Shown here: positions 1 through 6,697 of the stretch, in pieces
Layout of the letters: the number at the start of each line of letters is the position of its first letter
Position numbering within the stretch: the first letter of the stretch is position 1
NCBI GenBank assembly: GCA_051003795.1
Contig: JBPCKZ010000181.1
Location: forward strand, 1 to 43,492
Reading direction: 5' to 3'
DNA from: JALYXS01 sp051003795
Lineage (GTDB): Bacteria; Acidobacteriota; Terriglobia; Bryobacterales; Bryobacteraceae
DNA: 43,492 bases
Translations under genes and position numbers: made by a program
Notes under the pieces: model-generated
Databases searched by the model: none
Seen by the model: only the letters and a program-made list of their open reading frames with translations
What the model was told of the DNA's origin: nothing

Positions 1-306
1 ATCCTCGATCGCCTGGGGAAAACGGAACTCGGGCGCCATCCGGTAATCGATGCTGAACCATGCGAATCCGGCGCCGGCCAGCAGATCGAATAGCGGGCGG
101 ACATTGGTGCTCTTGCTGCCTTGGTCGAACCCGCCCCCGTGGACGAGTATGGCGGCGGGAAATGGCCCCGGTCCGTCGGGAACATGAAGGTCGAGCGGAA
201 TCGGCCGGCCGCCCGGGCGTCCGTATTCGACATCTTTACGGTCGAGAGTCGCGCCGGCCAGAGTCGCGGCACAGGCCATTACCAGAATGAGAACAGGTAT
301 TCGCAT
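1..306 (-). CDS. secreted alpha/beta-hydrolase (esterase), 3' end outside window
   Basis: I translated this from the minus strand: 102 codons open from ATG at 306 to the window edge, so the C-terminus is missing. Residues 1-19 form a short signal peptide (MRIPVLILVMACAATLAGA). An HGGG oxyanion-hole motif lies at residues 56-59, followed by the SIDYR-type strand near residue 88; this arrangement is typical of carboxylesterase/BD-FAE-type hydrolases that cleave ester bonds outside the cytoplasm. The catalytic GxSxG, Asp and His would lie beyond the edge. No Shine-Dalgarno sequence is visible, but a -10 box sits 8 bases before the ATG, suggesting a leaderless transcript. Family assignment is good; the substrate is unknown. 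Confidence 0.75.
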   Translation of the reverse strand, partial: MRIPVLILVMACAATLAGATLDRKDVEYGRPGGRPIPLDLHVPDGPGPFPAAILVHGGGFDQGSKSTNVRPLFDLLAGAGFAWFSIDYRMAPEFRFPQAIED

Positions 307-314
307 GGAAGGAG

Positions 315-344
315 ATTGTATCAGCCGCCATCGCCGGACGCCAA
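315..344 (-). promoter_or_regulatory. candidate leaderless sigma70-type promoter of the esterase
   Basis: On the minus strand TTGGCG (344-339), an 18-base spacer and TACAAT (320-315) precede the ATG at 306 by only 8 bases. Transcription would start at or next to the start codon. No ribosome-binding site is present, which fits a leaderless mRNA. Confidence 0.4.
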
Positions 345-431
345 TTGCCGTGGCTATTTCCTCAACCGTCATAACGTTACGCCCTCTTTTTTTCCGTTCA
401 GTCTCCTCTGCTCGTCCCTCCTTCCCTCTAC

Positions 432-1021
432 ACCTCCACGCGCTGGTCATCGGAAGGCAAGGTGGTCGCCGATGCCCATGCCGCTCTCGCGCGTTTGCAG
501 AATCTCCAAGCCGCGGTAACGGACGCCGAAACCGGCCAGCGCGGCTATCTGCCGACCGGAGATCCGAGATATCTGGAAAACTACGAAAACGCTCTGGTTC
601 CATGCCGCGAAGCTTTGAAGGAGATCTTCCGCGCGGGACGCACCCCCACCGAACGCCGTAAGCGATCCTTCTGGTGGAAGACGAGCCCATGCAGCGGGCG
701 ATGGCTCACGCCTACTTCAAGCGCCTCGGGTACAATCTCCTGGAAGCGGCGGACGGCGAAGAAGCGCTTCAAGTCAGCGAGCGATACGACGGCCGCATTG
801 ACCTCCTGATCACGGATATCCTGATGCCCAAGATGGACGGCCCCGAGCTGGCGGCGCATCTTAGCGTCACTCGTCCGGAGACGAAGGTCATCTTCGTAAG
901 CGGCTATCCCAGCGACCACCAAGAGGAGTTTCTTCTGAAGCCTTTCACCCTGGCTGAACTCCACCAAAAAGCCGAACGCCTGATACGTGGCGACGGCCCT
1001 GCGCCAACCCCGCTGCCCTAA
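432..1021 (+). pseudogene. remnant of a CHASE3 hybrid histidine kinase (CHASE3 joined to receiver domain)
   Basis: In frame 3 about 462-655 encodes a CHASE3-like sensor helix region with the signature DAETGQRGYLPTGDPRYLENY. In frame 2 from 662 to the TAA at 1019-1021 is a complete response-regulator receiver domain: AILLVEDEP, phospho-acceptor Asp in DLLITDILMPKMDG, VIFVSGYP and LLKPF. Full-length hybrid kinases carry a HAMP/PAS region, HisKA and HATPase_c between these parts; here they are absent and the frame changes across the join near 655-662, where a TAA (659-661) blocks the receiver frame. No clear N-terminal membrane helix is present. I read this as one kinase gene collapsed by internal deletion. 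A GTG at 674 could start a bare receiver protein but would lose the first strand. Convergent, with zero gap, to the next gene. Confidence 0.65.
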
Positions 1022-2266
1022 TCACCCTTTCGTTGCCGCCGGCCAGACGACACCTTGATCTCGCTTGAGGACTGGCGCCAGGCCTCTGAAATGGAACTTC
1101 TGGAGCCGCTGCCCCCGGTAAGTCTCCGTGGTGAAAATATTGCCCTTTGAATCGGTCGCAATACTGTGGATGGCGTAAAATTCACCAGGCTGGCGGCCGC
1201 CATCGCCGAAGGTAGTCAACGTTTCAAGAGTATCGCGCTGAATCACGTGGATCTTCATGTTGGATCCATCCGCGACGTACAAGTATCGTTGCCGCGGGTC
1301 CTTTGACAGCGCAATATCGAAGACCGAACCATCGCCCAGCGTGTTCTTCGCGATGAATACTTCTTTCACGAACGTGCCGTCCGTCTTAAAAACCTGGATT
1401 CGATCGTTGGTCCGGTCGCATGCATACAGCAAACCGTCTTTCGCGAGTTCAACACAATGCACCGGGTTCCGGAATTGTTGAGCCGGCGGATCGCTCGGAT
1501 TGTAGGGGCCTAGATCCGTATCGTCGGGCCTGTGGCCGTAGGCTCCCCAATGCCGCTTGTACGCACCAGTGTCGGCGTCGAACACGATCACGCGCCGGTT
1601 GCCATAACCGTCGGCGACATACAATTCGTTTGTTTTCGGGTCAACCAACGTTTTGGCCGGCAGCCTGAGATTTTCGGTGTCGTTGCTGCCCCTGCTCTTC
1701 CCGGGCTTCCCGATCTGCATCAGGAACTTTCCGCTTTGGGTAAATTTCAGGACCATGCTGTCGTGAACCGAACCCGCCGCGCCCATCTTGCTCTCGTCGC
1801 CCGGGAGGGGTGCCGGCTGCTGGCCCCGGCCATTCCCGCCGATCCATACATTGCCCTTGAAATCCACATCGATTCCATGGTTCGAAGACGGCCAATCGTA
1901 GCCCTCCCCCGGTCCGCCCCAATGCCCGATGAGATCGCCCGCCTCGTTGAATTCGAGAACGGGCGGCGCGGCCGCGCAGCACTCCGAAGCAGTTGGTTTC
2001 ATCGTCAGGTATTGCTCCTTCGCCTCAAGCGAGCCCGCTCGATGAATGATCCAAATATGATCGTTCCCGTCCACCGACACGCCGATAACCGAACCGATCA
2101 CCCAATGGTTTGGAAGCGGCTTCGGCCACATCGGATCCACTTCAAATCTCGGCGCCTGAACTGCCGAGGCCTGCACCACGGCCCTCCTTTGCAGCGCCGA
2201 CGATCCGGCGTACAAAGCGATCAGAACTGCGGCAAGTATTGCCCCCATATGCTGTTTCCGCGTCAT
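1022..2266 (-). CDS. secreted NHL-repeat/six-bladed beta-propeller protein
   Basis: 414 residues from ATG at 2266, chosen because GGAGG lies 4 bases upstream; the longer reading from 2326 has no such site. An N-terminal signal/anchor (MTRKQHMGAILAAVLIALYA) is followed by NHL-type blades: GVSVDGNDHIWIIHR, GIDVDFKGNVWIGG, LYVADGYGNRRVIVFD, LLYACDRTNDRIQVF, YLYVADGSNMKIHVI and SIATDSKGNIFTTE. The fold resembles the lyase domain of peptidyl-alpha-hydroxyglycine alpha-amidating lyase and many bacterial exported propellers. The role is unknown; it probably binds a ligand or protein outside the cytoplasmic membrane. It is divergent from the HupE-like gene across a 66-base region holding an operator-like palindrome. 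Confidence 0.75.
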   Translation of the reverse strand: MTRKQHMGAILAAVLIALYAGSSALQRRAVVQASAVQAPRFEVDPMWPKPLPNHWVIGSVIGVSVDGNDHIWIIHRAGSLEAKEQYLTMKPTASECCAAAPPVLEFNEAGDLIGHWGGPGEGYDWPSSNHGIDVDFKGNVWIGGNGRGQQPAPLPGDESKMGAAGSVHDSMVLKFTQSGKFLMQIGKPGKSRGSNDTENLRLPAKTLVDPKTNELYVADGYGNRRVIVFDADTGAYKRHWGAYGHRPDDTDLGPYNPSDPPAQQFRNPVHCVELAKDGLLYACDRTNDRIQVFKTDGTFVKEVFIAKNTLGDGSVFDIALSKDPRQRYLYVADGSNMKIHVIQRDTLETLTTFGDGGRQPGEFYAIHSIATDSKGNIFTTETYRGQRLQKFHFRGLAPVLKRDQGVVWPAATKG

Positions 2267-2282
2267 GCTGCCTCCCTCCATT

Positions 2283-2315
2283 GGCGTCCCGTGGGCGTCC
2301 TGCGGGCGTCCTGTA
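2283..2315. repeat. three tandem 11-bp repeats in a divergent promoter region
   Basis: GGCGTCC recurs at 2283, 2294 and 2305 with an exact 11-base period (consensus GGCGTCCYGYG). The array abuts the inverted repeat at 2312-2329 and would lie over the -35 zone of the plus-strand gene. An 11-bp spacing places each copy on the same DNA face, as in arrays of regulator half-sites; this function is inferred. Confidence 0.6.
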
Positions 2316-2329
2316 TGATACACCATACA
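2312..2329. promoter_or_regulatory. operator-like inverted repeat over divergent -10 boxes
   Basis: TGTATG (2312-2317) and CATACA (2324-2329) are perfect inverted arms with a 6-base spacer. The palindrome contains a plus-strand -10-like TATGAT (2314-2319) and a minus-strand -10-like TATCAT (2320-2315). A dimeric repressor bound here could shut off both genes. The bound factor is unknown; PadR-, MarR- or BlaI-type proteins use operators of this general shape. Confidence 0.45.
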
Positions 2330-2332
2330 TCC

Positions 2333-3706
2333 ATGAAACCCGGCAGGTATTCAGGCTGTCGTTTCCGCGCGCTGTTTCTCGTAATTGCGAGCGGCGCCGC
2401 GGCGCACGATATTCCCAGCGATGTGACCGTTCAAGCCTTTCTCAAGCCGTCCGGCGATCGGCTGCATCTGCTGGTTCGCGTCCCGCTTAAGGCCATGCGC
2501 GACCTGGACTTTCCCGAACGGGAGCGCGGCTATCTGGATCTGGACAAACTGGCTCCCCAGCTTCCCGGGGCAGCCGCGTTGTGGATCGCGAACTTCGTCG
2601 AAATCCGCGAAGGGGCGAGGCGGCTGCCGAAGGCGCAAATCGTGGCGACGCAAATCTCCCTCGAATCGGATAAGTCGTTCGCCTCTTACGATCGAGCCTT
2701 CGCGCACGTGACCGGGCCGAAGCTCGCGAATAACGCCAACGTTGTTTGGAATCAGGTCGAGCTCGACGTTCTGTTTGAGTATCCGATCCAGTCCGATGCG
2801 TCGGATTTTTCGGTACGTCCCGGGCTTGAGCGGCTGGCCGCGCGCGTCGTCACCGTGCTCCGATTTGTCCTCCCCAATGGCATGACTCGCGCGTACGAGT
2901 TTTCGGGCGATCCGGGAATGGTCCACCTTGATCCAAGATGGCATCAGGCGGCATGGCTCTTCGTGGAATCGGGATTCTTTCACATTCTGAGCGGAGGCGA
3001 CCACCTGTTGTTTCTGCTTTGTCTCGTGATCCCGTTCCGGCGCTTTCGCGTTCTCATTCCGGTGGTAACGGCGTTCACCCTGGCGCACTCGTTCACGCTG
3101 ATCGCTTCCGCTTACAATTTTGCGCCCGGGGCACTATGGTTTCCGCCTCTCATCGAAACGCTAATCGCGATATCGATCCTTTACATGGCGCTTGAGAATA
3201 TCGTCGGGGGAGCCGCGGCGCATCGGCGGTGGATGATGGCGTTCGCATTCGGCCTGGTCCATGGTTTCGGCTTCTCGTTCGCGCTTCGAGAGACGCTGCA
3301 GTTCGCGGGGTCGCATCTGCTGACCTCTTTACTCTCGTTCAATGCGGGCGTGGAGGCGGGGCAGCTCGCGGTGCTGCTGTTACTGATTCCTCTCTTGGAT
3401 GCGCTGTTCCGGTTCGTTGTCGAGGAACGGGTCGGGACGATCGTTCTGTCGGCCCTGGTTGCTCACGTTGGTTGGCATTGGATGATTGAGCGAGCCAGTG
3501 TCTTGGGCCGGTACCGATTTGAGTGGCCTGTCCTCGATGCCGCGCTGGTCGCCGGCGTCATGCGCTGGTCGATGCTGATTTTGATTGTGGCCGGACTATT
3601 CTGGGCGGGCCTCGACAGCGTCATGGAGGCACTTCACCAACGGCGCAGGCGCAATGCTCAACCCGGCGAGGAAAGCGGCGTTCACGTAAGAACTTCGGTT
3701 AATTGA
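2333..3706 (+). CDS. HupE/UreJ-family membrane protein
   Basis: 457 residues from ATG 2333; the frame stays open far upstream, but ATG 2333 begins a signal peptide (cleavage after AASGAAA-like residues, about 24) and sits just downstream of the candidate -10. Residues about 25-200 are a soluble extracytoplasmic beta-rich region. The C-terminal half has about seven membrane segments with the HupE/UreJ_2 hallmarks: SGFFHILSGGDHLLFLL, TLAHSFTL, IETLIAISI, GLVHGFGF and FNAGVEAGQ. The histidines resemble metal-transport ligands in HupE/UreJ nickel/cobalt permeases, but this two-part form is found widely without hydrogenase or urease, and neither is nearby. A metal-transport role is therefore only inferred. 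Confidence 0.8.
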   Translation: MKPGRYSGCRFRALFLVIASGAAAHDIPSDVTVQAFLKPSGDRLHLLVRVPLKAMRDLDFPERERGYLDLDKLAPQLPGAAALWIANFVEIREGARRLPKAQIVATQISLESDKSFASYDRAFAHVTGPKLANNANVVWNQVELDVLFEYPIQSDASDFSVRPGLERLAARVVTVLRFVLPNGMTRAYEFSGDPGMVHLDPRWHQAAWLFVESGFFHILSGGDHLLFLLCLVIPFRRFRVLIPVVTAFTLAHSFTLIASAYNFAPGALWFPPLIETLIAISILYMALENIVGGAAAHRRWMMAFAFGLVHGFGFSFALRETLQFAGSHLLTSLLSFNAGVEAGQLAVLLLLIPLLDALFRFVVEERVGTIVLSALVAHVGWHWMIERASVLGRYRFEWPVLDAALVAGVMRWSMLILIVAGLFWAGLDSVMEALHQRRRRNAQPGEESGVHVRTSVN

Positions 3707-3708
3707 TG

Positions 3709-3734
3709 TGGCGCGCGCAGGAGTGCGCGCACCA
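3709..3734. terminator. stem-loop between convergent genes
   Basis: TGGCGCGCGCA (3709-3719) pairs with TGCGCGCACCA (3724-3734) over a GGAG loop, 11 bp with one mismatch. It sits between the HupE-like stop (3706) and the DUF4159 stop (3740), so it can serve both strands. There is no strong T tract; only ATTAAGTTAAT follows on the plus side. Confidence 0.5.
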
Positions 3735-3739
3735 TTAAG

Positions 3740-4585
3740 TTAATGCGTCATGGCATAAATCAAATAGTTAATTCCGTACCGGTAAGCAAGCGACGTCATA
3801 TGCTCCGGATATTCCGGTGCATCGGCATACTCCCACGCGTCGCCCACATCGGTATCGAAGTTGATCGCGACCACCAATCGGTTCTTATCGTCGTACATGG
3901 CGCGCCACGCGGGGGCCGTGCCCTCGGGTTGCTGAACCACCACAGTCCCGCCCGGTCCTCGCCGCAAGTGCCGCGTGCCCGGAATGAACGACCGGTCTTT
4001 CTCCTGAATATCGTACAGAACATGCATCACCGAATCCGATTCGTCAATGTCCGTAATCAGCCGGTCCGGCAGCACGCGAGCCATCGTCCGGCGGAATACT
4101 TCCCATTGCTCCGGCCCCCAGAAATCGTCCACTACCAGGAAGCCGCCCCGCAGAAGATATTCCCTCAGGCGCGCAATTTCGAGGTCGGTTAAACCCCACC
4201 AGCCGGTTTGCGTCGCGTAGATCCACGGATAGTCGAAGATCCGGTCGTCGGTCAGGCGAAGATGCCGCGGCTCCGCGGTGTCGATCCGGGTCAGGCGTTG
4301 GACGCCGGCCGAAAAGTGGTCCTCGGCATCGGGCCAGTCCACCAGCCACCAGCCTTCTCCTTTGCCGTCGCGCGAAGAGAATCCCCAACGCCGATGGTAC
4401 TGAGGAAGATCGGTGTACTCCAGACGGATAAAGTGAAACTCGCCGTTGGAGGGAAACACCGGCCTCGGCCCTTCGTCGTGTCCCTGAAATGCGAGTCTCT
4501 GGGCCAACATCCCAACGACTAGCGACAGGCTAAGGCAGCAGCACCAGGTCCGCGCGCGGAAACGCGAAGCGTTTCGCCTGCTCAT
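3740..4585 (-). CDS. DUF4159 domain-containing exported protein
   Basis: 281 residues. The N-terminus is basic then hydrophobic (about residues 14-26), a signal peptide or anchor. From about residue 44 the sequence follows the DUF4159 pattern: FIRLEYTD, GWWLVDWPDAEDHF, WIYATQTGWWGLT, LREYLLRGGFLVVDDFWG and ending in SLAYRYGINYLIYAMTH. DUF4159 proteins have a class-I glutamine-amidotransferase-like fold and are found beside VWFA and membrane proteins of unknown purpose. The ATG at 4585 overlaps the upstream VWFA gene by 56 bases; a start at 4510 would avoid overlap but lose the signal peptide, so I keep 4585. It is probably co-transcribed with the VWFA gene. Biochemical function unknown. Confidence 0.8.
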   Translation of the reverse strand: MSRRNASRFRARTWCCCLSLSLVVGMLAQRLAFQGHDEGPRPVFPSNGEFHFIRLEYTDLPQYHRRWGFSSRDGKGEGWWLVDWPDAEDHFSAGVQRLTRIDTAEPRHLRLTDDRIFDYPWIYATQTGWWGLTDLEIARLREYLLRGGFLVVDDFWGPEQWEVFRRTMARVLPDRLITDIDESDSVMHVLYDIQEKDRSFIPGTRHLRRGPGGTVVVQQPEGTAPAWRAMYDDKNRLVVAINFDTDVGDAWEYADAPEYPEHMTSLAYRYGINYLIYAMTH

Positions 4586-6563
4586 CGATCACGTTCACCT
4601 GGCACGTATACTTCCCCGGACTCAGCTTAGCGAGCGGCACCTGAAATTGCACGGGCAGCGCATTGGATCGCGATCCCGCCAGTTGCGTCAGGCGCACCGG
4701 CGCGGATTCGAAAGCCTTTGCCTTCCCGCGATAGAACGCGAGCGTCGCCGAAACGCTGGGCTTCTTCTCCGCGGGGTCCGCGCTGGGATCGTAAACTTCC
4801 AGATACACGTAAAGGTTCTGATCCTTGCGGAATACGCGCGTGATGCTGGGCACCAACTTCTGGCCGTCCTGAATCAGCGGGTCGGCCGCAAGCGACTTCT
4901 TCTTCGTATCGGCGGCTCCCACGGCCGCGTTCAGCGCCTGCCGCTGGCCGCTCCAGATTACCGAACTGATGCGCAAAGAAGGCCCAGGCAGGTTGAGATC
5001 CGGCACCGCGAACTTGCTTTCAAACGTGCCCATCTTGCCGGTCTGATTTTCACGGGCTAGAAATTTGAGTTGATATTGTCCCGGCGGCAGCGTGAAACCG
5101 GTATCGTATTGCAGCGCCCGGCTATTTAACTGAGCCGCGCTCGAATCGCTCATCTTCACTTTGATGCCGTCGCGGACGCTCGCGGCCAGCTTGCCTTTCG
5201 AATCGCGCACCTGGCCGATAAAATCGAATTCGGTCTGCTGATTCGAGCCTTTCTTGGTGAGCGCCAGGCCCGAACCGGGAATCTTCACCGACACCGGAAC
5301 GAAGTACGTGCTCTTGGTGATGCGGAAATAATCGGTCTCGATCGCGAGAGGCAAGTCGGTTACCGGGTCGCCCAGCATCAAGGCCTCTTCGAGTTGGCTT
5401 TCCTTGTCCGCCGCGTTGTACTTCGCAAATATCTTCCGGCCGAAGTAGCCGCCTCGGTAGTCCAGCTTGGCCTGGGTCTGGTTGTTGAGCGCCAGCTTGA
5501 TGCGGCGGAAGCGGCCATCCGGCGCGGCGTTGGTGCTGTAGTAGCCGAGTATGTAATAGCTGCGAACGTCGTCCCGCGCCTGCTGAATGCCCAGGCTCAG
5601 GTCGTTGTTATCGAGGAACGCCTTGCCTCCGGTATCGGCGGCGAGCGATACGAGCGTTTCCTGCTGATCGTTGAAACGATCCTTCTGCCTGGTCTGCGCG
5701 GCCCCGGTGAAAGCGCTGTTTCCCTTGGGAGCGGCCGCGGTGGCGTCGCCGCCGGGCGGAAGCGCGACGAGTCCGCGCGCGTCGATGGGATAGAACGCGA
5801 CGTTCGCGCGCACGGCCGCGTTGATGGTCGAGCGAAGCTGCGACTGGTTCTCGACGCCGGTCTTGCCCACGCCGCTTGAAAAATACACCAGGGCTTTTTT
5901 CTCGGGCAGCGCGGCGAGCATTTTAGCGGCGGATTCGAGCGCGCTCAATTTGCGGTCCGTATTGAAGATATTGAACTCGGTCTCATCGGCCGAGAACGCC
6001 GCCCCGTTATCCTCGCCGGTATTGTCGTCGCCATTGCCGCCTTCGATTGCCAGTTCGCTCGCTTCACCGATGCGGAAACCTTTGATGACTTCGGTGAGGC
6101 GGTCGCGGTCGTCCGTGAAATCCTGTTCCACGCGAAGCCGCTGCGAGAACGTCATGATCGAGACGAGATCGGAGGCGTGCATCCGCGAGGCGAGAAATTT
6201 CAAGCCGGATTCCCGCGCGCGGATTTGATCGGCGGGCGGCATGGACGAAAAATCGAAGAACAGGACCATCAGGCGGCGATCCTGATAGCGGACCGTGCCG
6301 GGGGTGGAGGTGGTGATGGTCTGCTGGCGCGCGGGCGCGACCTTCGCCGCAATTGCCGCGGCAGGTTCGCTCGAGAGCCGCTGGAATTCGAACACCGAGA
6401 TGGTCTGCGGCTTCCCGTCTTCAAGCAGCGTGAAATCGCGCTTCTCGAGATTGGGAATTTCCTTGCCGGAGCGGTCGCGAACGGTCACGTCGAGGATGAC
6501 CAGATTGCTGCTGGATTTGAAGACGACATCGCCCTGTTGTGCGCCAAGGGTGGCGACAAGCAT
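4530..6563 (-). CDS. VWFA-related acidobacterial secreted protein
   Basis: 677 residues from ATG 6563. A region (SSSNLVILDVTVRDRSG) typical of the VWFA-related acidobacterial domain precedes a von Willebrand A fold: LMVLFFDFSSM (MIDAS-like, D-x-S-S-M rather than the full DxSxS), SIMTFSQRLRVEQDFT, LVYFSSGVG and VAFYPIDARGL. The C-terminal third is beta-rich with a GQYQLKFLARENQTG segment. Such proteins are exported and thought to bind proteins through metal. The frame is open to 6701, but residues before ATG 6563 are encoded by the inverted-repeat element at 6573-6690. The resulting signal peptide (MLVATLGAQ) is abnormally short and lacks basic residues. Either the element clipped the true start, or translation starts inside it. 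Confidence 0.8.
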   Translation of the reverse strand: MLVATLGAQQGDVVFKSSSNLVILDVTVRDRSGKEIPNLEKRDFTLLEDGKPQTISVFEFQRLSSEPAAAIAAKVAPARQQTITTSTPGTVRYQDRRLMVLFFDFSSMPPADQIRARESGLKFLASRMHASDLVSIMTFSQRLRVEQDFTDDRDRLTEVIKGFRIGEASELAIEGGNGDDNTGEDNGAAFSADETEFNIFNTDRKLSALESAAKMLAALPEKKALVYFSSGVGKTGVENQSQLRSTINAAVRANVAFYPIDARGLVALPPGGDATAAAPKGNSAFTGAAQTRQKDRFNDQQETLVSLAADTGGKAFLDNNDLSLGIQQARDDVRSYYILGYYSTNAAPDGRFRRIKLALNNQTQAKLDYRGGYFGRKIFAKYNAADKESQLEEALMLGDPVTDLPLAIETDYFRITKSTYFVPVSVKIPGSGLALTKKGSNQQTEFDFIGQVRDSKGKLAASVRDGIKVKMSDSSAAQLNSRALQYDTGFTLPPGQYQLKFLARENQTGKMGTFESKFAVPDLNLPGPSLRISSVIWSGQRQALNAAVGAADTKKKSLAADPLIQDGQKLVPSITRVFRKDQNLYVYLEVYDPSADPAEKKPSVSATLAFYRGKAKAFESAPVRLTQLAGSRSNALPVQFQVPLAKLSPGKYTCQVNVIDEQAKRFAFPRADLVLLP

Positions 6564-6572
6564 GAAGAGTAT

Positions 6573-6690
6573 TGTGGCGCGGGCACTCGTGCCTGCCGTG
6601 TCCACACTCGTGTGGACACTTGTCTGGAAGCGGCGAAAAACCTGTGTCCACATGAGTGTGGACACGGCAGGCACGAGTGCCCGCGCCACA
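6573..6690. repeat. 118-bp REPIN/MITE-like inverted-repeat element
   Basis: Arms 6573-6619 and 6644-6690 are 47 bp, inverted, with a single mismatch; the 24-base centre is 6620-6643. Each arm contains two nested hairpins: GGCAC-TC-GTGCC (6582-6593) and GTGTCCACAC-TC-GTGTGGACAC (6598-6619), the latter carrying the mismatch in the right arm. The element fills the space between the TonB-receptor stop and the VWFA start. Its structure (paired REP-like hairpins) suggests a non-autonomous element moved by a REP-type transposase elsewhere. In mRNA it would form a very stable structure that may stop read-through or protect upstream message. Confidence 0.8.
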
Positions 6691-6697
6691 TGCGCCC

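Noticed and set aside
1532..2332. Upstream extension of the HupE-like reading frame (267 extra codons)
   Set aside because: It lies antisense to the NHL-repeat gene, which has a proper start and ribosome-binding site; the HupE-like signal peptide starts at 2333.
2351..3088. 245-codon minus-strand open frame
   Set aside because: Complement of the HupE-like gene; no recognisable motifs, typical of antisense frames in GC-rich DNA.
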